Assembly: GCF_022170825.1 (NCBI RefSeq)
Contig: NZ_CP081878.1
Span: 956,001 to 1,020,000, forward strand
Length of the DNA: 64,000 bases
Source of the DNA: Exiguobacterium acetylicum
Lineage (GTDB): Bacteria; Bacillota; Bacilli; Exiguobacteriales; Exiguobacteriaceae
Direction of reading: 5' to 3'
Position 1 is the first letter of the stretch; every line of letters starts with the position of its first letter. Both the position numbers and the translations under genes were made by a program. The notes beneath the pieces are model-generated. The model worked only from the letters and a program-made list of their open reading frames with translations. It was not told the origin of the DNA and ran no database searches. Shown here in pieces: positions 9,098 to 18,430 of the stretch.

Positions 9098-9655
9098 TAC
9101 CAAATGATTTGGAAAGACGTCAGATGAACGTCGAGTCGACAAGGACTCCGGAAATCCTGTTGATGAACATCATCTCAGAACGCCAACTGTAAATGGCTCA
9201 AGAATGCCGGACGACATTCTCTTGGTAGAAGTCATACCAAGGTATCTTGTTCATTCTAGATGAGAAATCTCGAATGAATGGGAGCTTCCATGATTTCGAA
9301 GCTAGGGAAAAGTGGAAGGTAACGGATCGTCTAAAATGAAAAAGTACAGTTCGTGAAAAGGAGTGTTGTCTAGCAGTGATTGTTAGCAACCGAATGTTTG
9401 ACTGCTCCAAGCGGATGACATTACGCTCCACCTAGGTCCCGAGTACAGTCAGATGATGGAACTGAAACACCATTCTATCGTTAGCCCGATAGCCAGATCT
9501 GATTTCTTTCCACCTCTTCATTAAGAGGAACACCTAAGGTTTTGGAGTACACGAATAGTTCTAACTATGAGAGGAGTTCATCCGTAAGTGAAACCAATTT
9601 TATACGAGTAAAAGGTCCCGCGCTTGAAATGAGTTCAAGAGATGGGGACCTTTTT
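9098..9655 (+). ncRNA. Large structured non-coding RNA, about 557 nt, family not identified
   Basis: The stretch is delimited by a strong promoter and a strong terminator and contains no reading frame with a ribosome-binding site. Many local helices can be read directly: 9116-9120/9128-9132; 9136-9145/9155-9163 (nine pairs with one bulge); 9201-9206/9215-9220; CTTGGTA 9221-9227 with TACCAAG 9235-9241; 9250-9256/9272-9278; AGCTTC 9283-9288 with GAAGCT 9298-9303; CTATCG 9475-9480 with CGATAG 9487-9492; CCTCTT 9513-9518 with AAGAGG 9523-9528; ATAGTT 9555-9560 with AACTAT 9563-9568. It lacks the T-box, tmRNA or RNase P signatures I know. From memory, the OLE RNA of Gram-positive extremophiles is of similar size and lies near the same ispA/dxs/argR/recN/spo0A genes, so a divergent OLE-class RNA is the leading guess, not a proven assignment. 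Confidence 0.7.
9610..9655. terminator. Bidirectional terminator of the large RNA and of the DUF2627 gene
   Basis: AAAAGGTCCC (9610-9619) pairs with GGGACCTTTTT (9645-9655), enclosing an inner stem CTTGAA (9623-9628)/TTCAAG (9634-9639). A/T runs on both sides allow use on both strands; the minus-strand gene ends 7 nt beyond it. Confidence 0.85.
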
Positions 9656-9661
9656 CTGTGT

Positions 9662-9916
9662 TCATTTTTTTTGATAGCGGTCGGAGACTTTTCCACGTTT
9701 GCGATCGCGATAAAAGACATATCCTGCGACAAAACCGATGCCACCCATCGCAAGAATCAAACCGACGATACCTTGTAAGACATATACATATCCTGCATCG
9801 CCTAAGTATTTAAAGGGAACTTGAGCAATTAGAAATACGCTGTCGCGCATGAGTTTTATACCAATTGCACCGATGATACCAGGAATCAATAATGAGAGCA
9901 AACCAATGATACGCAT
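9662..9916 (-). CDS. DUF2627 family small membrane protein (YqzF-like)
   Basis: 84 residues with two membrane segments (about 3-22 and 43-66) and a basic C-terminus YRDRKRGKVSDRYQKK. The pattern LLSLLIPGIIGAIGIKLMRDSVF is that of the DUF2627 family, whose B. subtilis member YqzF is likewise next to the bkd operon. Function is unknown. It is divergent from bkdR and ends at the shared terminator of the large RNA. Confidence 0.85.
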   Translation of the reverse strand: MRIIGLLSLLIPGIIGAIGIKLMRDSVFLIAQVPFKYLGDAGYVYVLQGIVGLILAMGGIGFVAGYVFYRDRKRGKVSDRYQKK

Positions 9917-10039
9917 AGGACGCCACTCCTTTCCAAGCGTATTGTATCAAAAAATCAATCGTTCTGCGAATCGGGTTTGCTTCCCTATTTTATTCCGAGT
10001 ACGATAGAAATGTAAGCAGTTTCAAAGGGGGGGATTCAG

Positions 10040-11695
10040 ATGCATCATCTACTTGTCATCGGGGCTGGTCAAGGGGGAACAGAAGTCCTGCATGCGTTTC
10101 AACGTTCACCATTATTAACGGTCATCGGACTTGTCGATCCAAATATGGACGCGCCAGGGGTGGCGCTTGCACGTCGCGCTGAGATTCGTATCGAAACGAG
10201 CTGGTCTGCGTTCGAAGGGACAGATGTTGATTTTATCATTGACGCTACGGGAGAAAATGGCGTACTGGAACAATTGATTCATGATTTTCCAGGAGCAGCG
10301 GTTTTGCCGGGAGAATTCGTCAGAGTGTTACTCGAGCGTCTGACTGAAAAAGAGAAAATGCTCGAAGCGATCATTCATTGTACGAGTGAAGCGATTTCCG
10401 TCGCTGATCAAGACGGTCAAACGATGATGATCAATCCAGCATACACACGAATGACGGGTTTCACGGAACGGGATGTCGTCGGAAAACCGGCAAGTGCCGA
10501 CATCGGAATGCAGGACTCGGTTCATTTAAAAGTCTTGAACACGGGTGAGAATGTGCGAGATGTTCGCATGAAAATCGGACAAGATCAACGGGACATTATC
10601 GTTAATGCTGCACCTGTCATCGTCGATGGACAGGTCCGTGGTTCCGTTGGTGTCATTCGGGATATCTCAGAAATGAAAGCACTCGCAAAAGAATTAAAGG
10701 CAGCACGGCAAAAAATTCGGACGCTCGAAGCGAAGTATACATTTGATGATATCATCGCCGAAAGCGAAGCGATGCGCTTCGTCGTCGATCAAGCGAAACT
10801 TGCAGCAACGATGCCGGTCAACGTGTTGATTCGTGGTGAATCCGGAACTGGAAAAGAGTTGTTCGCGCATGCGATCCATGCGGCGAGCGAACGTAAATAT
10901 GAACAATTCGTCCGCGTCAATTGCGCGGCGATTGCGCCGACGTTACTCGAAAGTGAACTATTCGGTTACGAAGATGGAGCGTTCTCAGGAGCACGGCGTG
11001 GCGGCAAGCGCGGTTACTTCGAAGAAGCGCACGGTGGTTCGTTGTTCTTAGATGAAATTGGAGAATTACCACTTGACGTTCAAGCTAAACTGTTACGCGT
11101 ATTACAGGAAAATGAAGTCGTTCGTGTCGGTGGGACGAAAGCGATTCCAGTCGATGTCCGGATCATCGCTGCGACGAATGCGAATCTAGAAGAAAAAATC
11201 ATCATGAATGAGTTCCGAGAAGATCTCTATTACCGGATCAATCGTTTGCCAATCCACATTCCATCACTACGGGAGCGACCAGACGATATTGAACCGTTAA
11301 CGTTGCATTTGCTTCGAAAATTAAATCAGAGTTACGGACGATCCGTCGGACGGATCTCGGATGATGTGTTGATCGCGATGAAAAAACAACCGTGGAAAGG
11401 AAATGTCCGTGAACTCGAAAATGTGATCGGTCGTGCTCTGATTTTTACCGATAAAACGGAAACGGTCTTACGGAAAGGTCATCTTCAACTCGTCGTTCCA
11501 CAAACAACAAAAGTTGCAACGAGACAGAAAAAGGAAATCAAGCATTTATCAGATGAGATGTCACATGTCGAAGAGCGATTGATTCGGGAAGCGCTTACTG
11601 CTTTTAATGGCAACAAAACAGAAGCGGCGAAGCAACTCGGGATTTCACTCCGAGCACTCTATTATAAAGTGGAACGATTTAACATCTATTCGTAA
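10040..11695 (+). CDS. bkdR: Sigma-54-dependent activator BkdR
   Basis: Enhancer-binding protein expected to activate the bkd operon. Domains: an N-terminal Rossmann-like segment (residues 1-95, with VIGAGQGG at 6-13), a PAS domain (about 105-215), the AAA+ domain with Walker A GESGTGKE at 266-273, the sigma-54 contact loop GAFSGA at 313-318 (S for the usual T) and Walker B SLFLDEIGEL near 334-343, and a C-terminal Fis-type helix-turn-helix (GNKTEAAKQLGISLRALYYK). It is 551 residues. AAAGGGGGG precedes the ATG. Downstream lie dyads and a -24/-12 promoter, so regulator, site and target are contiguous. The small-molecule signal is unknown; the N-terminal fold suggests nucleotide or acyl-CoA sensing, which is inference. 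Confidence 0.92.
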   Translation: MHHLLVIGAGQGGTEVLHAFQRSPLLTVIGLVDPNMDAPGVALARRAEIRIETSWSAFEGTDVDFIIDATGENGVLEQLIHDFPGAAVLPGEFVRVLLERLTEKEKMLEAIIHCTSEAISVADQDGQTMMINPAYTRMTGFTERDVVGKPASADIGMQDSVHLKVLNTGENVRDVRMKIGQDQRDIIVNAAPVIVDGQVRGSVGVIRDISEMKALAKELKAARQKIRTLEAKYTFDDIIAESEAMRFVVDQAKLAATMPVNVLIRGESGTGKELFAHAIHAASERKYEQFVRVNCAAIAPTLLESELFGYEDGAFSGARRGGKRGYFEEAHGGSLFLDEIGELPLDVQAKLLRVLQENEVVRVGGTKAIPVDVRIIAATNANLEEKIIMNEFREDLYYRINRLPIHIPSLRERPDDIEPLTLHLLRKLNQSYGRSVGRISDDVLIAMKKQPWKGNVRELENVIGRALIFTDKTETVLRKGHLQLVVPQTTKVATRQKKEIKHLSDEMSHVEERLIREALTAFNGNKTEAAKQLGISLRALYYKVERFNIYS

Positions 11696-11697
11696 AG

Positions 11698-11725
11698 CGC
11701 AAATTTTTGCGTGCAATATATTGCA
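11698..11725 (+). promoter_or_regulatory. Tandem dyads, probable BkdR upstream activator sites
   Basis: CGCAAATTTTTGCG (11698-11711; symmetric except for the centre) is followed directly by the perfect palindrome TGCAATATATTGCA (11712-11725), with further TGCAAAA half-sites at 11731-11737 and 11741-11747. They lie 60-90 nt before the sigma-54 promoter, the normal distance for enhancer-binding proteins. Confidence 0.65.
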
Positions 11726-11785
11726 AAAAATGCAAAAGCGTGCAAAATTAAAGACGTTCTTGCTTGTCCTACCGTCTCTTTTGAT

Positions 11786-11802
11786 TTGGCACGAAAATTG
11801 CT
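11786..11802 (+). promoter_or_regulatory. Sigma-54 (-24/-12) promoter of the bkd operon
   Basis: TTGGCACGAAAATTGCT matches the consensus TGGCACG-N4-TTGCW exactly; GG at 11788-11789 and GC at 11800-11801 have the required 10-nt gap. The start would be near 11813, 27 nt before ptb. Confidence 0.93.
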
Positions 11803-11839
11803 ATTACTATTTATGTATGACAGGTAAGGGGGGAATACG

Positions 11840-12760
11840 GTGAGATTCAGTGAAATGGTCGAGCAGGCAGCTCGACTCGAAGATTCCGTCGTTGCGATTG
11901 CAGCTGCGGATGACGAGGAAGTGATGGATGCTGTCGCATTAGCAATTGAGAATGACTTAGCGCGTTTTCATTTGTTCGGGGATGCGACCCGAATCCAGCA
12001 GATGATTCAAAAACGGGCATTACGGGAGTCACAATTCGTGATTACCCATACTTCTACATCGCAAGAAGCGGCTGAACGCGCTGCTCATGCCGTTCGCAAA
12101 GGGGATGCGAGCGTGTTGATGAAAGGTCTCGTTCCGACAGCAACGTTCATGAAAGCTGTCTTGAATAAGGAAACGGGTCTACGTTCAGGGAATGTCTTGT
12201 CGCATGTCGCATTGTTTGAAGTACCAGGCCGTGAATCAGCGATCGGATTGACCGATGCAGCGATTCACATCCAACCGTCACTCGAAGACAAAGTGAAAAT
12301 CATCGAAAACGGTGTCTCCGCCTTGCGAGCGCTCGGTTACGGATTACCGAAAGTCGCAGTCTTAGCTGCCGTCGAAGTCGTTAATCCGACGATGCAAGCA
12401 ACGATTGATGCTGCTCTTTTGACACAAATGAACCGACGTGGTCAAATCAAGGATTGCCTTGTGGACGGACCACTTGCGCTCGACAATGCCGTGAATCTCG
12501 TCGCTGCACAGCAAAAAGGATTGACAGGGGACGTGGCAGGTCAAGCAGATCTACTCGTCGTCCCACAAATCGAAGTCGGGAACGTCATTTACAAATCACT
12601 GATGTACTTCGCACATGCCTCGGTTGCGGCGATTCTCGTCGGAGCACGGGCTCCGGTCGTATTGACAAGCCGTGCCGATACAGCAGAAGCAAAAATGTAC
12701 TCATTAGCCTTTGCGCTATTAAATGCTCAACAGACGAAAAAAGTGAAACAAACAACCTGA
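11840..12760 (+). CDS. ptb: Phosphate butyryltransferase
   Basis: Transfers the acyl group of butyryl-CoA or branched-chain acyl-CoA to phosphate; with Buk it turns acyl-CoA into acid and ATP. The 306 residues carry the phosphate acyltransferase fold with [26 protein letters not shown] and [10 protein letters not shown]. The start codon is GTG, 6 nt after a GGGGGG-type ribosome-binding site. First gene of the bkd operon; 13 nt separate it from bcd. In B. subtilis the gene is also first in the operon. Confidence 0.93.
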   Translation: MRFSEMVEQAARLEDSVVAIAAADDEEVMDAVALAIENDLARFHLFGDATRIQQMIQKRALRESQFVITHTSTSQEAAERAAHAVRKGDASVLMKGLVPTATFMKAVLNKETGLRSGNVLSHVALFEVPGRESAIGLTDAAIHIQPSLEDKVKIIENGVSALRALGYGLPKVAVLAAVEVVNPTMQATIDAALLTQMNRRGQIKDCLVDGPLALDNAVNLVAAQQKGLTGDVAGQADLLVVPQIEVGNVIYKSLMYFAHASVAAILVGARAPVVLTSRADTAEAKMYSLAFALLNAQQTKKVKQTT

Positions 12761-12773
12761 GGAGGAACTTAAA

Positions 12774-13898
12774 ATGGTCGAAACAAACGTAGAATCACGC
12801 TTCAGTATCTTTGAAACAATGGAGATGGAAGATTACGAACAAGTTGTTTTTTGCCACGATAAAGTATCTGGATTAAAAGCCATCATCGCGATTCATGATA
12901 CGACACTCGGTCCAGCACTTGGTGGACTTCGTATGTGGAATTATGCATCAGACGAGGAAGCATTGATTGATGCACTCCGTTTATCAAAAGGCATGACGTA
13001 TAAGAACGCAGCGGCTGGTTTGAACCTCGGTGGCGGTAAAGCTGTCATCATCGGTGATGCGAAAACACAAAAATCAGAAGCACTCTTCCGGGCATTCGGT
13101 CGTTACGTTCAGTCACTCAACGGTCGTTATATCACAGCAGAAGATGTCAACACGACGGTTGCAGACATGGACTACATCCATATGGAAACAGACTTCGTTA
13201 CAGGTGTCAGCCCGGCATTCGGATCAAGCGGGAACCCATCACCGGTTACAGCGTACGGTGTCTACCGTGGTATGAAAGCAGCAGCAAAAGAAGTCTATGG
13301 AACAGATTCACTCGGTGGCAAAACGATTGCGATCCAAGGTGTCGGTAACGTTGCTTTCAACCTGTGCCGTCATTTGCATGAAGAAGGGGCGAAGTTGATC
13401 GTCACGGACATCAACCAAGAAGCATTACAACGTGCAGAAGAAGCATTCGGTGCCTTGATTGTCGCACCAGAAGACATCTACAGCGTCGAAGCGGACATCT
13501 TTGCACCATGTGCTCTCGGTGCAACATTAAACGACGAAACGATTCCACAATTGAAAGTCAAGATCATCGCAGGTGCAGCGAATAACCAACTTAAAGAAGA
13601 TCGCCACGGTGATATGTTAGAGGAGCGCGATATCTTATACGTACCAGACTTCGTCATCAATGCCGGTGGTGTCATCAACGTTGCCGATGAACTCGACGGA
13701 TACAACCGTGACCGCGCAATGAAAAAAGTAGAACTCGTCTATGATGCTGTTACGAAAGTATTCGAAATTGCAAAACGCGACCACCTACCAACATACCGTG
13801 CGGCTGAAAAAATGGCAGAAGAGCGCATTGCAACAATGCGTAGTGCCCGCAGTCAGTTCTTGCGTCGTGATAAAAACATTCTAGGATCACGTGGCTGA
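12774..13898 (+). CDS. bcd: Leucine (branched-chain amino acid) dehydrogenase
   Basis: NAD-dependent oxidative deamination of leucine, valine and isoleucine to branched-chain 2-oxo acids, the substrates of the BKD complex encoded downstream. Glu/Leu/Phe/Val dehydrogenase family: [10 protein letters not shown], the catalytic-lysine segment [10 protein letters not shown], and the NAD site [11 protein letters not shown]. Length 374 is close to the usual 364, with about ten extra N-terminal residues. GAGGAGG lies upstream of the ATG. Confidence 0.95.
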   Translation: MVETNVESRFSIFETMEMEDYEQVVFCHDKVSGLKAIIAIHDTTLGPALGGLRMWNYASDEEALIDALRLSKGMTYKNAAAGLNLGGGKAVIIGDAKTQKSEALFRAFGRYVQSLNGRYITAEDVNTTVADMDYIHMETDFVTGVSPAFGSSGNPSPVTAYGVYRGMKAAAKEVYGTDSLGGKTIAIQGVGNVAFNLCRHLHEEGAKLIVTDINQEALQRAEEAFGALIVAPEDIYSVEADIFAPCALGATLNDETIPQLKVKIIAGAANNQLKEDRHGDMLEERDILYVPDFVINAGGVINVADELDGYNRDRAMKKVELVYDAVTKVFEIAKRDHLPTYRAAEKMAEERIATMRSARSQFLRRDKNILGSRG

Positions 13899-13914
13899 TC
13901 AGAGGAGGATATCC

Positions 13915-15018
13915 ATGAGCGAACGTATTTTAACGATCAATCCCGGTTCGACGTCGACGAAGATCGGTATCTTCGAAGGAGCGAATCAGGTGTTCACAAA
14001 GACGTTACGCCATCCAGCGGAAGCGGTCGGAGGACCGCTTCCAGCGCAGCTGGAGATGCGTCGTCATGTGTTACTCGAAGTGCTAGCTGAAGAGCAGATT
14101 GATTTGAAAGCGCTTACTGCAGTTGTTGGACGTGGTGGGTTACTTCGACCACTCGTCAGCGGGACATATGCCGTCAATCGCGAGATGCGAGAAGATTTAC
14201 TCAGTGGTATTTTTGGTGTCCATGCCTCGAACCTTGGTGGACTCTTGGCAGATGAGATTGCTCGAACACTCGACATTCCGTCGTTCATCGTCGATCCGGT
14301 CGTCGTTGACGAGCTAGAGCCGATTGCACGGATTACAGGCTTACCTGAACTTGAACGAAAGAGTATTTTTCATGCCTTGAACCAAAAAGCTGTTGCCAAG
14401 CGGTACGCGAAGGAAATCGGGCGTCCGTATGAAGAATTGCGCCTAATTATCGCGCACATGGGCGGTGGCATTACGGTCGGTGTACACCAAGACGGGCGTG
14501 TCATCGATGTGAATAACGGACTTGACGGAGAAGGTCCGTTTTCACCAGAGCGGAGCGGATCGCTACCTGTTGGTCAACTAGTAGAACTATGTTATAGTAC
14601 CAAGTATAAACTTGAAGAGATGAAGCGTCTGGTCGTTGGGTCAGGCGGACTTGTCGCGCACTTGGGTACATTCGACGCGATCGAAATCGAGCGCCGAATT
14701 GAGGAAGGCGACGAAAAAGCGGCATTGTTATATGACGCGATGGCGTACCGGATCGCAAAAGAGATTGCCGGTCAAAGTGCCGTCTTGTTCGGTCAGGTCG
14801 ATGCGATCATCTTAACGGGCGGACTTGCTTATAGCGATCGGTTGACGCGTTCGATCGAAGAACGTGTCGCGCACCTTGGTCAAGTCGTACGTAGTCCTGG
14901 TGAGGATGAGTTACAGGCGCTCGCAGAAGGAGTGTTGCGTGTCTTACGTGGGGAAGAGGAAGTTAAGGAATATGGAGGCGAACCAACATGGCTAGAGAAT
15001 TCGACGTCGTTGTCCTAG
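13915..15018 (+). CDS. buk: Butyrate kinase
   Basis: Acetate/butyrate kinase family enzyme that makes ATP from (branched-chain) acyl phosphate. The N-terminus [18 protein letters not shown] has the family NPGSTSTK motif; [11 protein letters not shown], the [12 protein letters not shown] loop and the C-terminal ILTGGLAYS are present. The start is placed at 13915, 5 nt after AGAGGAGGA; an upstream in-frame ATG at 13891 would overlap bcd and has no ribosome-binding site. It overlaps lpdV by 31 nt. Confidence 0.93.
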   Translation: MSERILTINPGSTSTKIGIFEGANQVFTKTLRHPAEAVGGPLPAQLEMRRHVLLEVLAEEQIDLKALTAVVGRGGLLRPLVSGTYAVNREMREDLLSGIFGVHASNLGGLLADEIARTLDIPSFIVDPVVVDELEPIARITGLPELERKSIFHALNQKAVAKRYAKEIGRPYEELRLIIAHMGGGITVGVHQDGRVIDVNNGLDGEGPFSPERSGSLPVGQLVELCYSTKYKLEEMKRLVVGSGGLVAHLGTFDAIEIERRIEEGDEKAALLYDAMAYRIAKEIAGQSAVLFGQVDAIILTGGLAYSDRLTRSIEERVAHLGQVVRSPGEDELQALAEGVLRVLRGEEEVKEYGGEPTWLENSTSLS

Positions 15019-16409
15019 GTGGTGGACCCGGTGGATATGTCGCTGCGATTCGTGCAGCGCAAGCCGGAAAGTCGGTAGCAATCGTAGAACAAGGAAAATT
15101 AGGCGGGACATGCTTACATCGTGGCTGTATCCCATCTAAAGCCTTTTTGAAATCAGCAGCAGTCTATCAGACGGTCAAACACGCTGCTACATATGGCGTG
15201 GACGTACCGGAATCGTTCTTACGATTCGAACAGGTCAAACAACGAAAACAAGAGATCGTGGATGGATTAGAAGCAGGCATTCAGCATCTGATGAAAAAAG
15301 GGAAGATTGAAGTCTTCCATGGTCGGGGTTCGATTCTTGGACCAAGTATCTTTTCACCGATGCCAGGAACGATCAGTGTCGAGCCGGAAGAGGGCGAAGG
15401 CGAATTGATCCTTCCGCGTCAATTAATTGTTGCGACTGGCTCACGTCCTCGTCCATTAAACGGACTCGCTTTTGATTCAGAGTATGTTCTCAGCTCGGAT
15501 GATGCACTCGATATGGCAGATTTACCAAAATCGATCGTCATCATCGGCGGTGGTGTCATCGGTGTCGAATGGGCTTCGATGTTGACGGATTTCGACGTCG
15601 CAGTAACGGTCGTTGAATTCAGCGACCGGATCTTACCGACGGAAGACGCAGCAGTCAGCCGGGAAGTGGCCCGTCAATTGAAAAAGCGTGGCGTTAAGAT
15701 TCATACCGGCGCCGCTGCTCAAAGCGATACGTTCCGCATGTCAGAAGACGGTGTTTCAATTGCAATCGACCGGAACGGAGAACAGACGACACTTGAAGCA
15801 GATAAGTTACTCGTCGCTATCGGTCGGATGGCGAACGTTGAAGGTATCGGGATCGAAAACACGAATATCGTCGTCGAAAATGGCTTCATCCAAGTCGATG
15901 ATCATTTCCGGACGAAGGATCAACATATTTATGCGATCGGGGATGTCATCGGTCGCTTGCAACTCGCGCATGTCGCGTCAGCAGAAGGGGTCAAAGCGGT
16001 CGAAGCGATCGTAAACGGAACGACGACACCACTGGAATATGCGTTCGTTCCACGTTGTATCTACAGCGTACCGGAAGCGGCATCGGTCGGTTTGACGGAA
16101 GACGAAGCAAAACGTGCCGGAATGGACGTCAAAGTAGGGAGCTTCTCGTTCAATGGATTAGGGAAAGCGCGAATCGAAGGAGAGGCGGCGGGCTTCATCA
16201 AGCTCGTCTCGGATGCGAAGACAGATGATCTTGTCGGTGTTCACATCGTTGGACCAAAAGCAACGGAACTGATCAGTGAAGGTGGATTAGCACTCGTACT
16301 GAATGCGACAGCATGGGAAGTCGGACAGCTCGTGCATCCGCACCCAGCCTTGTCAGAAGCATTCGGAGAAGCAGCACTTGCCGTCGACGGACTTGCGGTT
16401 CACGCCTAA
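14988..16409 (+). CDS. lpdV: Dihydrolipoyl dehydrogenase, E3 of the BKD complex
   Basis: FAD/NAD flavoprotein that reoxidises the lipoyl arm of BkdB. FAD-binding [14 protein letters not shown] at the N-terminus, redox-active disulfide C42/C47 in [16 protein letters not shown]-binding [14 protein letters not shown], and the C-terminal catalytic H452/E457 in HPHPALSE. At 473 residues it is full length. The ATG lies inside the end of buk behind GGAGGCG, so translation is probably coupled. Confidence 0.95.
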   Translation: MAREFDVVVLGGGPGGYVAAIRAAQAGKSVAIVEQGKLGGTCLHRGCIPSKAFLKSAAVYQTVKHAATYGVDVPESFLRFEQVKQRKQEIVDGLEAGIQHLMKKGKIEVFHGRGSILGPSIFSPMPGTISVEPEEGEGELILPRQLIVATGSRPRPLNGLAFDSEYVLSSDDALDMADLPKSIVIIGGGVIGVEWASMLTDFDVAVTVVEFSDRILPTEDAAVSREVARQLKKRGVKIHTGAAAQSDTFRMSEDGVSIAIDRNGEQTTLEADKLLVAIGRMANVEGIGIENTNIVVENGFIQVDDHFRTKDQHIYAIGDVIGRLQLAHVASAEGVKAVEAIVNGTTTPLEYAFVPRCIYSVPEAASVGLTEDEAKRAGMDVKVGSFSFNGLGKARIEGEAAGFIKLVSDAKTDDLVGVHIVGPKATELISEGGLALVLNATAWEVGQLVHPHPALSEAFGEAALAVDGLAVHA

Positions 16410-16422
16410 GGAGGAATTACGG

Positions 16423-17436
16423 ATGGAAAAGATAGAATTCAAAGAATTGGTAGAACTCGGATTAACGGAACAGGACGCGATTCACATGTTTGAAACGATG
16501 GTCCGTGCCCGTAAAATCGATGAACGGATGTGGAAGTTGAACCGGGCAGGTAAAATTCCCTTCCTCGTCTCATGTCAAGGACAAGAAGCGGCCCAAGTCG
16601 GTGCGGCATTCGCCCTTGAAAAAGGAACGGATTACATTTTGCCGTATTACCGTGACTTAGGCGTCGTCTTGCACTTCGGTCAAACGTCTCGCGATATCAT
16701 GCTATCGGCATTCGCAAAAGCAGAAGATCCGAACTCAGGTGGTCGTCAAATGCCAGGGCACTATGGTTCGCGTGCATTAAATATCGTGACAGGTTCAAGT
16801 CCAGTTACGACACAAGTACCTCATGCCGTTGGGATCGCACTGGCTGCGAAGATGCGTAAGGAACCACTCGTTGCTTACGTCTCGTTCGGAGAAGGTTCAT
16901 CAAACCAAGGGGATTTCCACGAAGGGGCAAACTTTGCTGGGATTCATAAGCTTCCTGTCATCTTGTTCTGTGAAAACAATAAATACGCGATCTCGACACC
17001 ACTCTCGAAGCAATTGTCGGCAAAACACGTTGCTGACCGAGCGATTGGTTACGGAATGCCGGGATATACGGTGGACGGCATCGATCCACTCGCTGTCTAC
17101 AAGGTCGTCAAGGAAGCGCGTGAGCGTGGATTACGGGGCGAAGGTCCGACCTTGATCGAAGTTGAAGTCGAACGTCTCGTTCCACACTCATCGGATGATG
17201 ATGATAAATCGTACCGTTCTGCTGAAGAACTTGATGCCTTAAAAGCACGTGACGGAATCAAACTTTTCCGTGCGCGTCTGATCGAAATGGGCGTTTTGAC
17301 GGAAGAATCAGCGACAGCCATCGAACAAACGATGGAAAAAGAAGTCGACGAAGCGACAGCTTATGCGGAAGCAGCAGCATACGATGCGCCAGAAAATGCA
17401 TTACGTTATGTGTACGACGAGGAGGAAACGAAATGA
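16423..17436 (+). CDS. bkdAA: Branched-chain 2-oxoacid dehydrogenase E1 alpha subunit
   Basis: Thiamine-diphosphate-dependent E1 alpha chain of the complex that decarboxylates branched-chain 2-oxo acids to the CoA starters of iso and anteiso fatty acids. 337 residues with YRDLGVVLHFG, the TPP motif SFGEGSSNQGDFHEGANFA ending near ENN, and the phosphorylation-loop-like HSSDDDDKSYR. The start is set at 16423, 7 nt after AAGGAGG; the same frame is open to 16303 but that part overlaps lpdV. It overlaps bkdAB by 4 nt. Confidence 0.95.
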   Translation: MEKIEFKELVELGLTEQDAIHMFETMVRARKIDERMWKLNRAGKIPFLVSCQGQEAAQVGAAFALEKGTDYILPYYRDLGVVLHFGQTSRDIMLSAFAKAEDPNSGGRQMPGHYGSRALNIVTGSSPVTTQVPHAVGIALAAKMRKEPLVAYVSFGEGSSNQGDFHEGANFAGIHKLPVILFCENNKYAISTPLSKQLSAKHVADRAIGYGMPGYTVDGIDPLAVYKVVKEARERGLRGEGPTLIEVEVERLVPHSSDDDDKSYRSAEELDALKARDGIKLFRARLIEMGVLTEESATAIEQTMEKEVDEATAYAEAAAYDAPENALRYVYDEEETK

Positions 17437-18416
17437 CGACGTTAAGTTTAATCGAAGCGATCAATAGTGCAATCAAAGAGGAGATGGAGCGGGACGAATC
17501 CGTCTTCATCCTCGGCGAAGATGTCGGTGTTCGGGGCGGTGTTTTCCGGGCGACACAAGGATTGCTCGAACAATTCGGAGAAGAACGCGTCATTGATGCA
17601 CCACTCGCTGAGAGTGCGATTGCCGGTGTCGGAATTGGAGCTGCGATGTACGGGATGCGTCCAATTGCTGAAATGCAATTCGCTGACTTCATCATGCCAG
17701 CGGTCAACCAAATCGTCAGTGAAGCAGCAAAAATTCGTTACCGTTCGAACAATGACTGGACGTGTCCGATCGTCATCCGCGCACCGTTTGGCGGTGGCAT
17801 TCACGGAGCACTTTATCATTCCCAATCAGTCGAGGCGATGTTCAACTCGACACCAGGTCTAAAAATCGTCATCCCGTCTAATCCATACGACGCAAAAGGA
17901 TTGCTAAAGGCAGCGATTCGTTCGAATGACCCGGTCTTGTTCTTCGAGCATAAACGTGGCTATCGCCTGTTAAAAGGGGATGTTCCGGAAGGCGACTATA
18001 CGGTCGAAATCGGTAAAGCAGACGTCAAACGTGAGGGCGAAGACGTGACGATCATCACGTACGGTCTGTGTGTCCATATGGCACTTGAGGCAGCAACGCG
18101 CCTTGAAAAAGACGGGATTGATGTTCATATCCTTGATTTACGAACTGTGTATCCGATCGACCGCGAAGCAGTCGTCGAAGCGGCGAAAAAGACGGGGAAA
18201 GTCTTGCTCGTCACGGAAGACAATAAAGAAGGTAGCGTCATGAGTGAAGTGTCGGCGATCATCGCAGAAGAAGCTTTGTTCGATCTCGATGCACCAATCG
18301 AACGACTCTGTGGTCCAGACGTCCCAGCGATGCCATACGCTCCGACGATGGAGAAGTTCTTCAACATCTCAAGTGAGAAAATTGAGGACAAAATTCGGAC
18401 GTTACACGCATACTAA
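17433..18416 (+). CDS. bkdAB: Branched-chain 2-oxoacid dehydrogenase E1 beta subunit
   Basis: Beta chain of the E1 heterotetramer. 327 residues with the typical FILGEDVGVRGGVFRAT, PLAESAIAGVGIGAA, EMQFADFIMPA and the C-terminal transketolase domain containing LDLRTVYPID. The ATGA overlap with bkdAA argues for stoichiometric, coupled translation of the two chains. Confidence 0.96.
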   Translation: MTTLSLIEAINSAIKEEMERDESVFILGEDVGVRGGVFRATQGLLEQFGEERVIDAPLAESAIAGVGIGAAMYGMRPIAEMQFADFIMPAVNQIVSEAAKIRYRSNNDWTCPIVIRAPFGGGIHGALYHSQSVEAMFNSTPGLKIVIPSNPYDAKGLLKAAIRSNDPVLFFEHKRGYRLLKGDVPEGDYTVEIGKADVKREGEDVTIITYGLCVHMALEAATRLEKDGIDVHILDLRTVYPIDREAVVEAAKKTGKVLLVTEDNKEGSVMSEVSAIIAEEALFDLDAPIERLCGPDVPAMPYAPTMEKFFNISSEKIEDKIRTLHAY

Positions 18417-18430
18417 GGGGGAACTGACCG

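Noticed and set aside
9198-9431. Minus-strand open frame of 77 codons inside the large RNA
   Set aside because: No ribosome-binding site, no protein-like composition, and it lies within a promoter-terminator unit of the opposite strand full of helices.
9542-9778. Plus-strand open frame of 78 codons crossing the RNA terminator
   Set aside because: It runs through the terminator stem and antisense to the DUF2627 gene; no start signal.
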